Shown here piece by piece: positions 42,774 through 51,543 of a stretch of DNA of 52,206 bases (its first letter is position 1; each line of letters starts with the position of its first letter). The stretch is from Bacteroidaceae bacterium (lineage in GTDB: Bacteria; Bacteroidota; Bacteroidia; Bacteroidales; Bacteroidaceae): contig JAFQBB010000016.1 in assembly GCA_017416805.1 (NCBI GenBank), forward strand, positions 1 to 52,206. The letters are read 5' to 3'. The notes under the pieces are model-generated. The model had not been told where the DNA came from. It did no database searches and worked only from the letters and a program-made list of their open reading frames with translations. Position numbers and translations under genes: made by a program.

Positions 42774-42804
42774 TTTGCATATATGGGAAATAGCACTACC
42801 TTTG
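42774..42804 (+). promoter_or_regulatory. Strong promoter driving a short transcript
   Basis: TTTG at 42774-42777 and TACCTTTG at 42797-42804, spacer 19 bp. A hairpin terminator lies only 45 bp later. Confidence 0.8.
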
Positions 42805-42810
42805 CACCGT

Positions 42811-42877
42811 GTTTTTCATGGTATTAGATTTAAGGTTAATGGAAGATTGGTTGTCGGGAGACAACCTTCTTTTTTTA
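42811..42877 (+). ncRNA. Short terminated leader or small RNA before the sulfatase-fold gene
   Basis: From the promoter, about 65 nt run to the stem GGTTGTC-GGGA-GACAACC (42849-42866) plus a T tract (terminator). The region to 43103 then has no gene. It may be a stand-alone small RNA or an attenuator of the gene at 43104; the distance of about 225 bp slightly favours the former. Confidence 0.5.
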
Positions 42878-43103
42878 TATCACCTTGATTAATCAGACAA
42901 GTTCAACTTCCGAAAGCAGAACCACTTATGTATCAACACCTTGCTAATCTCTTTCCATATAGTATCACAGACGGTTTCCTGTCACCCGAGCGTAGTCGGC
43001 CATACCTTAGTGGAAAAGTCAGAAGCGCTTTTCGTTGAAAGCTCTGCTCGACTTGCTTGCTTGATGAGAGGTTAGCTCGAACAAAACTAAAATAAGAATA
43101 AAG

Positions 43104-44921
43104 ATGAAAAAGGGCATTGCATTTTATTTCGTATCGACAATCATACTCAGTATCCAATTGTTTTACTTCATTGTAGGAAGCAGCGTCAGTGCTTACATGG
43201 ATTTCAGCGGATGGCTGTTCTACATCGCCTCGTGCCTGTCGCATGCCGCCACCATAAGCCTGATTCCGCTGATACTCTTTATCCTGCTGAAAGTATGCCG
43301 GTTGGGCAAGCTGGCTACAGGGGTATTTATCCTGACAAGTGCAACGCTCAGCACCATTGCCTACATCGACATGATTGTGTATAACCTCTACCGTTTCCAC
43401 ATCAACGGCATTGCACTGAGCATGTTTTTCGGAAAAGGAGGCAGGGAAATATTCAACTTCTCGTCTGCACAATATTGGCAGGCAGGATTGTCTGTAGCAG
43501 GTGTCATTGCCGCCTATTCCCTCATCTGGTGGCTGATAAGCCGGAAAAAGAGTCTGCTGAAGAAGAAACTGTTGGGGACAATCGCCCTCCTGCTTGTCGG
43601 GACCACGCTGTATGCCCACGGTTACCATATCTATGCGGCATTCAACAACCAGATTTCCGTACAGAAATGCCGCAGGTTGTTGCCCTACTACTTCCCGACA
43701 TCGGCCAACGGATTGCTGATGGATCTGGGTTTCCTGCCACCGACACAAGCCACCGGAGAAATGGATTTGGGCAACGGAAATGGCGAAATCAATTATCCGA
43801 TAAAGCCTTTGGAGATAACGGAGAAGGACAGCCTGACGAACATCGTGTTTGTCCTTATTGATTCATGGAATCCGCGGGCACTGACCGAAGAGTGTATGCC
43901 TAACATCTACCAGTATGCAGAGGAGAACCAACGGTTCGACAAGCATTGGAGTTGCAGCAACGGTACACGGAGCAGTGTCTTTGGCCTGTTTTTCGGTCTC
44001 TCCTCATACTATTGGGACATTTTCGAACCCAACCAAATCAGCCCGCTTCTCATAGACAGACTGCTTGCAAAGGATTACGAGGTAAACATCTATCCCAGCG
44101 CGTCGCTATACGACCCGCCCTTTGCCAGAGTCATATTCAACAAGGTCAAGGATGTCCGCCTGTCAACCGAAGGGAACAGTGCCTTGGAGCGCGACACGCA
44201 AATCACCAAAGACTTCATTGCCAGCCTGGAGGAAAAGAGTGAGGGAAGGCCCTTCTTCTCCCTTCTGTTCTACGACCTTCCCCACAGTTTCGAACTGCCC
44301 AAGGAGAAACTGAACAGATTCCAACCCACATGGGAATATGCCCAATACACCACGTTGGACAACGAGGAAGACCCCCTACCCTTCTGGAACCTGTACCGGC
44401 ACACTTGCTATCAGACAGACTCATTGGTTGGTATGGTCTTTTCCGCTTTGAAGGAACATGAAATGGAAAAGAACACCGTAGTTATCATTACGGGCGACCA
44501 TAGTCAGGAGTTCAACGAGAACAAAAAGAATTATTGGGGACACAACGGAAACTTCTCCAAATACCAGATACAGGTCCCCATGATTTGTCATTTCCCCGGA
44601 GAAGAGCCGAAACTGCACCGCCACCTTACGACGCACTACGACATAGTACCCACACTGATGAAAAACTACCTGGGAGTAACAAACCCCACGAGCGACTATT
44701 CAATGGGATACGCCCTTGAAGATACCACAGGCAGACATTGGCATATCGTAGGGAGTGAACTGAACTATGCCTTCATCACACCCGAAGGGGATATCATTGA
44801 GAAAAAGGCCGAAAGCACCATCGAAGTGACCGACTCAGCCTTGAATCCTATCACAGACTACCCAATGGATGCCATAAAAATGAAAGAATCGATTGACAAA
44901 CTCAACCGATTCTTGAAGTAG
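43104..44921 (+). CDS. YejM/PbgA- or LTA-synthase-like membrane protein with sulfatase fold
   Basis: A 605-residue inner-membrane protein: about five helices in residues 1-175, then a large periplasmic alkaline-phosphatase/sulfatase-fold domain. The nucleophile motif is N-G-T-R-S-S with Thr288, the position used by lipoteichoic-acid synthase; metal ligands appear in V-L-I-D-S-W (about 250) and T-G-D-H-S-Q-E-F with G-H-N-G later. The architecture matches DUF3413/YejM proteins, which in enterobacteria control LPS synthesis, and phosphoethanolamine-type transferases. Here the retained Thr suggests real catalysis. Monocistronic, ending before array element B. Confidence 0.85.
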   Translation: MKKGIAFYFVSTIILSIQLFYFIVGSSVSAYMDFSGWLFYIASCLSHAATISLIPLILFILLKVCRLGKLATGVFILTSATLSTIAYIDMIVYNLYRFHINGIALSMFFGKGGREIFNFSSAQYWQAGLSVAGVIAAYSLIWWLISRKKSLLKKKLLGTIALLLVGTTLYAHGYHIYAAFNNQISVQKCRRLLPYYFPTSANGLLMDLGFLPPTQATGEMDLGNGNGEINYPIKPLEITEKDSLTNIVFVLIDSWNPRALTEECMPNIYQYAEENQRFDKHWSCSNGTRSSVFGLFFGLSSYYWDIFEPNQISPLLIDRLLAKDYEVNIYPSASLYDPPFARVIFNKVKDVRLSTEGNSALERDTQITKDFIASLEEKSEGRPFFSLLFYDLPHSFELPKEKLNRFQPTWEYAQYTTLDNEEDPLPFWNLYRHTCYQTDSLVGMVFSALKEHEMEKNTVVIITGDHSQEFNENKKNYWGHNGNFSKYQIQVPMICHFPGEEPKLHRHLTTHYDIVPTLMKNYLGVTNPTSDYSMGYALEDTTGRHWHIVGSELNYAFITPEGDIIEKKAESTIEVTDSALNPITDYPMDAIKMKESIDKLNRFLK

Positions 44922-44950
44922 GTCGTAAGAGACAAGTTTTATGGTTCAGC

Positions 44951-45090
44951 TGAAATTAGGGAGGAAAATAAGTATCTTAAGATAAATGCCCCGAGAAGTT
45001 AAGATAAAGTGCCAAATATCTTAAGATACTTGGCCAATGAACCTATAATGCTGAAAACAAACAGTTTTTCAACTAAATTGCAGAAGAACC
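44951..45090. repeat. Palindrome-array element, copy B (TATCTTAAGATA, 22-bp period)
   Basis: TATCTTAAGATA is at 44973-44984 and 45017-45028, with a half-degenerate copy (GAAGTTAAGATA) at 44995-45006; starts are exactly 22 bp apart. Left flank TGAAATTAGG-GAGGAAAATAAG and right flank TTTCAACTAAATTGCAGAAG resemble those of element A, but the palindrome is different. Confidence 0.8.
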
Positions 45091-45106
45091 AGTTTTATCG
45101 TTAGAC

Positions 45107-45138
45107 AAATGCCTAAGTCATGCATGACTTAGGCATTT
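45107..45138. terminator. Bidirectional terminator between convergent genes
   Basis: AAATGCCTAAGTCATG at 45107-45122 is immediately followed by its exact reverse complement to 45138, a 32-bp perfect palindrome, then a T-rich run. Confidence 0.85.
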
Positions 45139-45182
45139 CTTTTTGTTTCTTATCGTTTTGTAAGCAAGCGGTCATCTGCTTG

Positions 45183-47159
45183 TTACTTATTCCACAGTTT
45201 CTCCAACATACGGGCTTCTTTCTTGGTGATATGGATGACGGCTCCGTGCTTCTGTTCACTGAAGCCTACGCGAGTCATTTTGCCCTTGCCAAAGTTGCCG
45301 AGCGGAGTGTAGTTGATGAAGTCACGTGTCTCGGTAAATCCGAAATTGTGGGGATTGATGCGGTAGTTGTCGTGCATCACCACCCAACAGTCTTCCCCGA
45401 TACGTTTCCAACAGTTGGGGGCTTCGTGTCCTTGACGTACGCCATCGTAGTAGTTCTCGTCCATCATGTAAGGTCCGGTGATAGCAGCAGCCGTAGCATG
45501 TTTTACTGTGGCACCCCCTTCGTGGGACACGTAGTAGAGGTGATAGGTCCCGTCGTGATACATGATGTCGCTGTCAATGACATTGTACTTTCCTTCGGGG
45601 GCTTCAAAAAGCAGTTTGGGTTCACTTTCCATCCGGGTGAAATCATCATTCATATAGACGTAATAGATGCGGTTGCGTCCGTTTCCGGTACGGGTGGTAA
45701 AGTGCAGGAAGAGTTTTCCCTTTTCTTCATCGTAGCATGTTTCGGGTGCCCATACGCATCCTACTTCGCTCCACTCGCCACCTAACTTCTGGAAGTCGAG
45801 GTTGGTACGTGTCCAATGTTTCAGGTCAGTACTCTTCATCAGTACGAGACCACGGTTGTTGCCCCATCCATATTTCTTTCCATCACGTTCCCATTCGGTG
45901 GTACGGTAACCGTCACGTACTCCAAAGACGTGGAGGTCTGTCATGGCCAAATAGAAGGCTCCGTCCGGACCACGGAAAATATGTGGGTCGCGGATTCCTT
46001 TCTGCTCGGCAATGGTATCGCCGGCAATAAGGGGCTTGTCGTTGTTCAATGCGATGAATTCGTAACCATCATAACTGATGGCCATGTGCAGGCCATGGTC
46101 GGCATCTTTGTGATAGACCATCAGGTAAGCGCCCATTTTACTCTCCATCTTCTTGACAGCTTTCTCTTCCTGAGCCTTGCGGTCATAATATGCTTGCATA
46201 TAGGGTACTCCATCGGTGGTGATATCGCACTTCAGGATATTTCCTTCCTTGTCATATTTCAACTCTTGTGCACACACCGAACGTGAATAGCTGGTGCCTG
46301 CATGAAGGCCGCCATTGTGGGTGAAGAGGATGGTCTTACCCTTGAACTCTACAATGGAGGGGTGGGTAGTGTTACTGTTTCCTGCTATCTCCGAGAAGAT
46401 TCCCTTGTAATCAAACGGACCTTCGGGAGAGTCACTCACGGCATAGCCTAATTTCTCTGGCCAGCCTTGTGCAAAGGTCAGGTAGTATTTCCCATTGTGC
46501 TTGTGCAGCCACGGAGCTTCGGTAAAGTTGCTTCCCGTCGGAGTAATGTCCTTCACCTCGCCATCAATCTCTATCATATTAGGTTTCAGTTTGGCCATGA
46601 AGCAACGGCGGTTGCCCCAATATATCCAAGCATTTCCCTCGTCATCCTGATAGATGGCAGGGTCGATGCAAGCCCATGAGTGGTCAGTACCGGGACAATT
46701 GGCGTTGGTGAGCAACGGCTTTTCTATGGCATCCTTGAAAGGTCCATAAGGGGAATCGGCCACGGCCACTCCGATGCCACACCAGTTGGTAGATACATAG
46801 AAGTAATATTTCCCATCCTTCTCGGCCACATGCCCGGCATATGCGGCATGAGAGTTTTGCCACTTGAATTCATCCACATGCAACGGGCTCTTATGTTCTG
46901 TCCATGTACGCATGTCGGTGGTGGTGAACAAGGCCCATTCGTGCATCTTGTAGCCGTTCTGGTTGCCGGCAAAATCGACACCTGTATATAGGAATAGGGT
47001 ATCACCCTTGACCAATGCTGCCGGGTCGGCCGTATGTTTGTGGGTGACAATAGGATTTTGGGTGGCATTCCAACGGTAAGGTTCACCATTAGGAATGATT
47101 TGTGCCATAGCACTTGCACTCATCAGACCGAGTGCGATAGCCAATGTCTGTTTTTTCAT
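45183..47159 (-). CDS. Secreted enzyme with two GH43-like five-bladed propellers
   Basis: A 658-residue exported protein with a signal peptide ending A-M-A-Q. The N-terminal propeller (about residues 25-310) has the GH43 entry H-T-A-D-P-A-A, the segment C-I-D-P-A-I-Y-Q-D-D-E-G and F-T-E-A-P-W-L. A second propeller (about 345-640) has R-D-P-H-I-F-R-G-P-D-G, V-G-C-V-W-A-P-E and V-I-D-S-D-I-M-Y. Each thus shows candidate Asp/Asp/Glu residues. Families of this kind are arabinofuranosidases or xylosidases. A minus-strand -7 box TACTTTTG (47204-47211) precedes it. Together with the nearby GH127/146 gene it suggests arabinose-containing glycans. Confidence 0.87.
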   Translation of the reverse strand: MKKQTLAIALGLMSASAMAQIIPNGEPYRWNATQNPIVTHKHTADPAALVKGDTLFLYTGVDFAGNQNGYKMHEWALFTTTDMRTWTEHKSPLHVDEFKWQNSHAAYAGHVAEKDGKYYFYVSTNWCGIGVAVADSPYGPFKDAIEKPLLTNANCPGTDHSWACIDPAIYQDDEGNAWIYWGNRRCFMAKLKPNMIEIDGEVKDITPTGSNFTEAPWLHKHNGKYYLTFAQGWPEKLGYAVSDSPEGPFDYKGIFSEIAGNSNTTHPSIVEFKGKTILFTHNGGLHAGTSYSRSVCAQELKYDKEGNILKCDITTDGVPYMQAYYDRKAQEEKAVKKMESKMGAYLMVYHKDADHGLHMAISYDGYEFIALNNDKPLIAGDTIAEQKGIRDPHIFRGPDGAFYLAMTDLHVFGVRDGYRTTEWERDGKKYGWGNNRGLVLMKSTDLKHWTRTNLDFQKLGGEWSEVGCVWAPETCYDEEKGKLFLHFTTRTGNGRNRIYYVYMNDDFTRMESEPKLLFEAPEGKYNVIDSDIMYHDGTYHLYYVSHEGGATVKHATAAAITGPYMMDENYYDGVRQGHEAPNCWKRIGEDCWVVMHDNYRINPHNFGFTETRDFINYTPLGNFGKGKMTRVGFSEQKHGAVIHITKKEARMLEKLWNK

Positions 47160-47272
47160 ATAATACTGATGTTATAGTTTCATTGCAGTTTCTCATGTCT
47201 TTGCAAAAGTAAGGCTTTTTCTCCTATTTTTTATTATTTTCCCCTCTCTTTTTAGAAAAAAGCACAATATGG

Positions 47273-47304
47273 TTGTTATTTTCAATAAAATCTTTGTAGC
47301 TTTG
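47273..47304 (+). promoter_or_regulatory. Promoter of the fic gene
   Basis: TTGT at 47273-47276 and TAGCTTTG at 47297-47304, spacer 20 bp; start codon at 47388 gives a leader of about 75 nt. Confidence 0.65.
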
Positions 47305-47387
47305 CGCGTGTTAAGCAACTGAAATAAAACAAGTCACCTCTATTTTTGGTTGCATCTCTGAGTGTCATTAATATCTCATAAACGGGC

Positions 47388-48173
47388 ATGTTTGAAAAAG
47401 AAATAAAGGAGTACGAAACAATATTGAGTGAGTATAGGCAGAAAGTTGCCGACCGCATGGCCAACGAAACTCTGAAAGAGTATAACGAAATACTCTTCTC
47501 GGCTCATAGTTGCGCCATTGAGGGAAACTCGTTCAGTGTGAACGACACCCGCGAATTGAAGGAAAAGGGACTTGGGCTGATACCACAGGGGAAGTCTCTC
47601 TACGAAGCCTTTGAGATATTGGGGCATTTCAAAGCATACGAATACCTGTTTGGGCAGAAGAAAGCACCATTGACGGAAACTTTGCTAAAAGAAACGCACC
47701 GTATCCTGATGGAGCAAACCTTGCCATACAAATGCCCGGGTGCAGTATCTGGCGAATATACTGATACGGACATGTGTGCCGGTGACACTATCTTTGGCGA
47801 ACATGAAGCCCTAATTGCCCGCGTACCCAAACTCTTGGAATCAACCCAACGGGCCATCGAAGAAGGTCAAGTATATCCAATGGTACTGGCCGCTCGTTTT
47901 CATGGATTCTTCGAATACCTCCATCCTTTCCGCGATGGCAATGGGCGCATCGGCCGTTTGTTCTCCAACTTCATTCTTCACAAGGCCGGCCATCCCATCG
48001 TTATCATCCGTCAGGAAAACAAGGGCGAATACCTCCATGCCCTTCATTGTATCCGTACTGATGGAACAGACGAATACCTCATTGCTTTCTTCTTCCGCAC
48101 AGCCATCGGACGCATGACACGCGAAATAGAGGAAAAGAAAAAAAACAGCAGACTCATGAATTTCTTGTTTTAA
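47388..48173 (+). CDS. Fic-family protein (probable AMP transferase), class II
   Basis: A 261-residue protein. The Fic motif H-P-F-R-D-G-N-G-R-I-G-R is complete (about residues 179-190), so catalysis is expected. The self-inhibitory motif S-x-x-x-E-G is at residues 41-46, before the Fic core, which places it in class II. It would transfer AMP from ATP to a target protein hydroxyl. There is no antitoxin-like partner beside it, as expected when the inhibitor helix is in the same chain. No DNA-binding domain follows. Target unknown. Confidence 0.92.
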   Translation: MFEKEIKEYETILSEYRQKVADRMANETLKEYNEILFSAHSCAIEGNSFSVNDTRELKEKGLGLIPQGKSLYEAFEILGHFKAYEYLFGQKKAPLTETLLKETHRILMEQTLPYKCPGAVSGEYTDTDMCAGDTIFGEHEALIARVPKLLESTQRAIEEGQVYPMVLAARFHGFFEYLHPFRDGNGRIGRLFSNFILHKAGHPIVIIRQENKGEYLHALHCIRTDGTDEYLIAFFFRTAIGRMTREIEEKKKNSRLMNFLF

Positions 48174-48337
48174 GGGAAGATTAAGCGCGTTTGAAACACA
48201 ACACACATTAAGAACCGAGCGTATCCAGATACTCTATACCCATGATTTCTGCGTTACAAACACGAAAGGATGAGATTCGGATATCTGCATTCTTTACAAT
48301 CCCCCAATCAGTCAATTCAAACTTTCCACATTCATTC

Positions 48338-48381
48338 AAAAAAGTCTGGACGCTTTTTCGATTAAGCATCCAGACTTTTTT
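48338..48381. terminator. Bidirectional terminator between fic and GH127/146 genes
   Basis: AAAAAAGTCTGGACGC (48338-48353) pairs with GCATCCAGACTTTTTT (48366-48381) with one mismatch; A and T tracts serve both directions. Confidence 0.9.
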
Positions 48382-48407
48382 ATTGATAATAAAAGGAATC
48401 AACCTCT

Positions 48408-50738
48408 TTATTTCACCAACCGTACTTCATAAATATGTGGGGTGATGCGGCCTTCGCCCTTGCCAACCTTAATGGTCAGGACCTCTTGTGAACGCAGGTC
48501 AACAGGGATTTCAAATTCGGCTACACGTTGGTTGGTCAGTGTACCAATTTCGATATCATTTACATAGATGCGGGCATCCCGACGGTTTTCAGGACGGAAC
48601 AGGATACGCACCTTGACCGGTTGTTGTCCGTGAGTCTTCATCTGATAACTGAACCATTCGCGAGTTTCACGCCAATGGACACCTTCGTCATCACCGGCAT
48701 TGCTCTGTTCCATTTTTACAAAATGGTCGCTCTCAGGCTGTTGCTCACCACAGATAACCTTGTCTGTAGTGATGGCATCCAATGCCAGACGCTCCTGCTC
48801 TTCGCGAGCCAGACGCTCTTGGCGGGCAGCCAATTCCTCCTTGGAGATAAGTGGCCAATAGACCATATAACGGCATTCGTGGAGACTGTAGAAAGGACGC
48901 AGTGTCATACCTTCGTAGTTGGCGGGATATACGCCACCCAGCTTGAAGGTCAGCGGCTGGCCTGCAACCTTTTGGATATGTGAGATGATTTCATCCTTCT
49001 CACCTACGATAACAGGCATATCTTGCAAAGGCAGACGAGGACCACCAGCAATGTGGCCGCCCCGGCTATCGTCGGCATACATACCGTCCTGAGCCTGTTT
49101 GCCAAGCGAAGCACCCAGTACGATGGGGCCATACATAATGGAGTAGTTGGCCGAACCGTCGGGCAAGCCCATTACGTGCAGATTCATCGGGAGGCTGATG
49201 TGTACCTTGTCACCCTTCTGCCACGTACGGTTGATAGTGGCATACCCATCCTTTACGGCAGGTTGCTCAGCTTTTCCGTTGACGGTGAACTTCATGTCGC
49301 CCTGTTTCAACCATTCAGGCACGCGCACATTCAGTGCGAACTGCTGCTTGCTCTTCTTGGGAGTGATGACAAGGGTTGTCCCTTCCTCTTCGGGGAAAGC
49401 TGTCTGCTGTTCGATGGTGGTACCATTCCATTGCAGGGTAGAAGGAATGAAAAGGTTTACGTAGAGGTTGGCATCCTTGTGCCCGTAAATCATTTCACCA
49501 TAACGGGCGTGGTTCTCCATGCCGGAACCTACACAACACCAGAAACTCGTCTGTGGTTGTGAATAGACGCGGTAGTGACCTGAACGCATGGGGGTGAAAT
49601 ATACGAATCCGCCCTGTATGGGGTTGATGGTCGAGAGGATGTGATTGTAGAGTGCCCGCTCATAGAAGTTCATGTAGTCAGCATCGCCACTTGTTTCGTA
49701 AAGCATCTTGGTAAGGCGCAGCATGTTGTAAGTATTACATGTCTCAGGGCCTTGTTCACTGGTAAGCATACTGCTGAAGTCGGTGTCGGGGTGGAAGTGT
49801 TCGCGTACGCTGTTTCCACCGATACTGATGCTTCGGCGTTCTACTACAGTTTCCCAGAAGTAGCGGGCTGCTTCGCTCCAATCTGTATTACCTTCCAGGT
49901 CGGCCATCCGCTTGTATCCGATAACCTTTGGTATCTGTGTGTTGGCATGCATGCCTGTCAGACGGTCTTCCTTCTTGAGCAAGGGTTCCAGTACCAAGTT
50001 GTGCGAGAATTTGTGAGCCAGTTTCAGGTAACGTTCATCACCAGTGATAGCTGCCACATCAGCAAAAGTCTCATTCAAACCTCCATGCTCACTTCGTAGC
50101 ATATCTTGCATCTGAGCCTCGCTCAGGTTCTCTACAAGGCGGATCATCCAGTCGGTCAGTTTGATGAGCATCTCCTTGGCATCCTTACTGCCTGCATGGA
50201 GGTAAGCGTCGCGAAGACCGGCATAAATCTTATGGATGTTGTAAAGGGGCACCCACCGGTCGTTCAATCCGAAGCCCGAAGCCCGGATGTTACCTTCCTT
50301 GATTTCCTTCCATATCTGTCGGCCGTGAGGCACACCGCTCAGGTATCCATCCTTGTCCTGACACCGCTTCAGTTCACTGATCATGTAGTCCAACCGGCGC
50401 TTGATTTCCTCATTACCGGTCGAAGCATACATATAGGCCAATGCCGATACGTAGTGTCCGCCGATGTGTCCGTCAAGTCCTGTATTTTCCCAGTTGGTAT
50501 AGTTGTCTGCCTTAGGAGTAAGTCCGGCCTCTTTCAGGTAGGGAGCCAACAAACGGTCAGGGTTGATGCCCAACAGGTACTGTATGTCCATCTCCTCGGC
50601 ATGTTTGAACGGACTTTTCGTCAGCCGCACGTTGCTGATAGGGAAACTTTCCACCTTTTGCGTAATCTGTGCTGTCGCACTCAGGGCGGCCATTCCTAAC
50701 AAGGAAGCCAGTCCCCATAATTTCAAATAGTTTTTCAT
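48408..50738 (-). CDS. Secreted GH127/GH146 beta-L-arabinofuranosidase-like enzyme
   Basis: A 776-residue exported enzyme with a signal peptide M-K-N-Y-L-K-L-W-G to S-A-T-A-Q. The (alpha/alpha)6 domain has H-I-G-G-H-Y-V-S-A, P-L-Y-N-I-H-K, G-P-E-T-C-N-T-Y and F-W-C-C-V-G-S-G; the Glu and three Cys of these motifs correspond to the zinc site and the cysteine nucleophile of the family. C-terminal beta domains follow. Start 50738 is preferred because it opens the signal peptide; 50753 is possible and 50873 lies upstream of the -7 box TACCTTTG (50770-50777). Likely removes beta-L-arabinofuranose from plant glycans. Confidence 0.9.
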   Translation of the reverse strand: MKNYLKLWGLASLLGMAALSATAQITQKVESFPISNVRLTKSPFKHAEEMDIQYLLGINPDRLLAPYLKEAGLTPKADNYTNWENTGLDGHIGGHYVSALAYMYASTGNEEIKRRLDYMISELKRCQDKDGYLSGVPHGRQIWKEIKEGNIRASGFGLNDRWVPLYNIHKIYAGLRDAYLHAGSKDAKEMLIKLTDWMIRLVENLSEAQMQDMLRSEHGGLNETFADVAAITGDERYLKLAHKFSHNLVLEPLLKKEDRLTGMHANTQIPKVIGYKRMADLEGNTDWSEAARYFWETVVERRSISIGGNSVREHFHPDTDFSSMLTSEQGPETCNTYNMLRLTKMLYETSGDADYMNFYERALYNHILSTINPIQGGFVYFTPMRSGHYRVYSQPQTSFWCCVGSGMENHARYGEMIYGHKDANLYVNLFIPSTLQWNGTTIEQQTAFPEEEGTTLVITPKKSKQQFALNVRVPEWLKQGDMKFTVNGKAEQPAVKDGYATINRTWQKGDKVHISLPMNLHVMGLPDGSANYSIMYGPIVLGASLGKQAQDGMYADDSRGGHIAGGPRLPLQDMPVIVGEKDEIISHIQKVAGQPLTFKLGGVYPANYEGMTLRPFYSLHECRYMVYWPLISKEELAARQERLAREEQERLALDAITTDKVICGEQQPESDHFVKMEQSNAGDDEGVHWRETREWFSYQMKTHGQQPVKVRILFRPENRRDARIYVNDIEIGTLTNQRVAEFEIPVDLRSQEVLTIKVGKGEGRITPHIYEVRLVK

Positions 50739-50931
50739 AAAGTCAAAGTTCATATACTGATTAGGCCGGCAAAGGTAAGAAACTTTTCTGAGATTCCCTC
50801 TATTATATATAATAAGGTATAAGAATGAAACATCTGGAACAGATAATGAAACAAAATCAGTAATGCAAATCACTTATAAGACGCGGGGATATAACATCAG
50901 AAGGAGGAGGAGAAGAAGAAGAAGGACCGCT

Positions 50932-51135
50932 TCAATTGTCATATTCAATGAGAAGTTCATGAACGGCACCAATAGTAAAAAGAATTGATAGTCCCCAAAA
51001 CAATGATTTTGAGAGGAAATTCCACTTGTCCATATCGAAATCAAGGCTCAACAAGGAGGCTCCAAAGTAGCACGCAGTCCAAACGAACAAAAGGCACAAC
51101 AATATCTTGATCTTATTTACTATCCGTTTTTTCAT
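50932..51135 (-). CDS. Small two-helix membrane protein
   Basis: Unrecognised 67-residue protein: basic N-terminus M-K-K-R-I-V-N-K-I-K, hydrophobic helices at about residues 10-30 and 42-60, charged end H-E-L-L-I-E-Y-D-N. Codon pattern and the K-rich start look genuine. It lies just downstream of the 6S-like RNA on the same strand and may have no promoter of its own. Confidence 0.5.
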   Translation of the reverse strand: MKKRIVNKIKILLCLLFVWTACYFGASLLSLDFDMDKWNFLSKSLFWGLSILFTIGAVHELLIEYDN

Positions 51136-51152
51136 AGTCTTAAAAGATTTGT

Positions 51153-51379
51153 CCTAAAAAGCAAGAAGCGCGGAACCGTATGCCACGTCCTTGTGTACAG
51201 GTGCTAGGAAAACCTTTATGAACAGATGTGGGACAACAGCTCCACGCATACGCGCGGAGACCATCATACCTTCTCTTGTCCAATGTGTGTGTGTGTAAAG
51301 TTTCCTAGGCTTTGTACACGCAAGATGAAGACATAACGCCTCTTTTTCTAACAATGTCTTTGGACGGAGATTCCCCAAT
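51153..51379 (-). ncRNA. ssrS: Candidate 6S-like RNA
   Basis: A rod-like fold of about 200 nt is visible on the minus strand. The closing stem is CTTGCGTGTACA-n5-TAGGAAA (51300-51323) against CTAGGAAA and TGTACACAAG partners (51190-51211). An outer stem AAAAAGAGGCG pairs with CGCTTCTTGCTTTTT (51156-51170). An unpaired middle holds a TGTG repeat, and the apex is CTCCGCGC-loop-GCGTGGAG (51239-51260). A -7 box TATATTTG (51386-51393) would start it near 51379. This is the shape of 6S RNA; the identity is inference from shape. Confidence 0.5.
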
Positions 51380-51453
51380 CCGCTGCAAATATATCAATAA
51401 AATCATTAAGTCGGAAAGACAAAGGGGAAAATTACAAGAACAGTCTCTTAAAA

Positions 51454-51510
51454 TGTAACATTTCTGTAACATCTTTGTAACACTTCCATCACAAATGTGT
51501 TATACTTTTG
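51454..51510 (+). promoter_or_regulatory. Pho-box-like array and promoter of the phosphate transporter
   Basis: TGTAACA occurs at 51454, 51465 and 51476, exactly 11 bp apart, ending where a -33 element should be. The -7 box TACTTTTG is at 51503-51510. Direct 7-bp repeats at 11-bp period replacing the upstream promoter element are the hallmark of PhoB/PhoP activated promoters. Confidence 0.7.
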
Positions 51511-51543
51511 CAGCCGAAAAGAAACATTTATCAACAAAACTGT

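Noticed and set aside
40510-43103. A local diversity-generating retroelement with its own reverse transcriptase
   Set aside because: No reverse transcriptase frame or template repeat is seen within the window; only a remote element is possible.
51154-51378. 74-codon minus-strand frame
   Set aside because: Coincides with the structured 6S-like RNA; the frame is better explained by the RNA.
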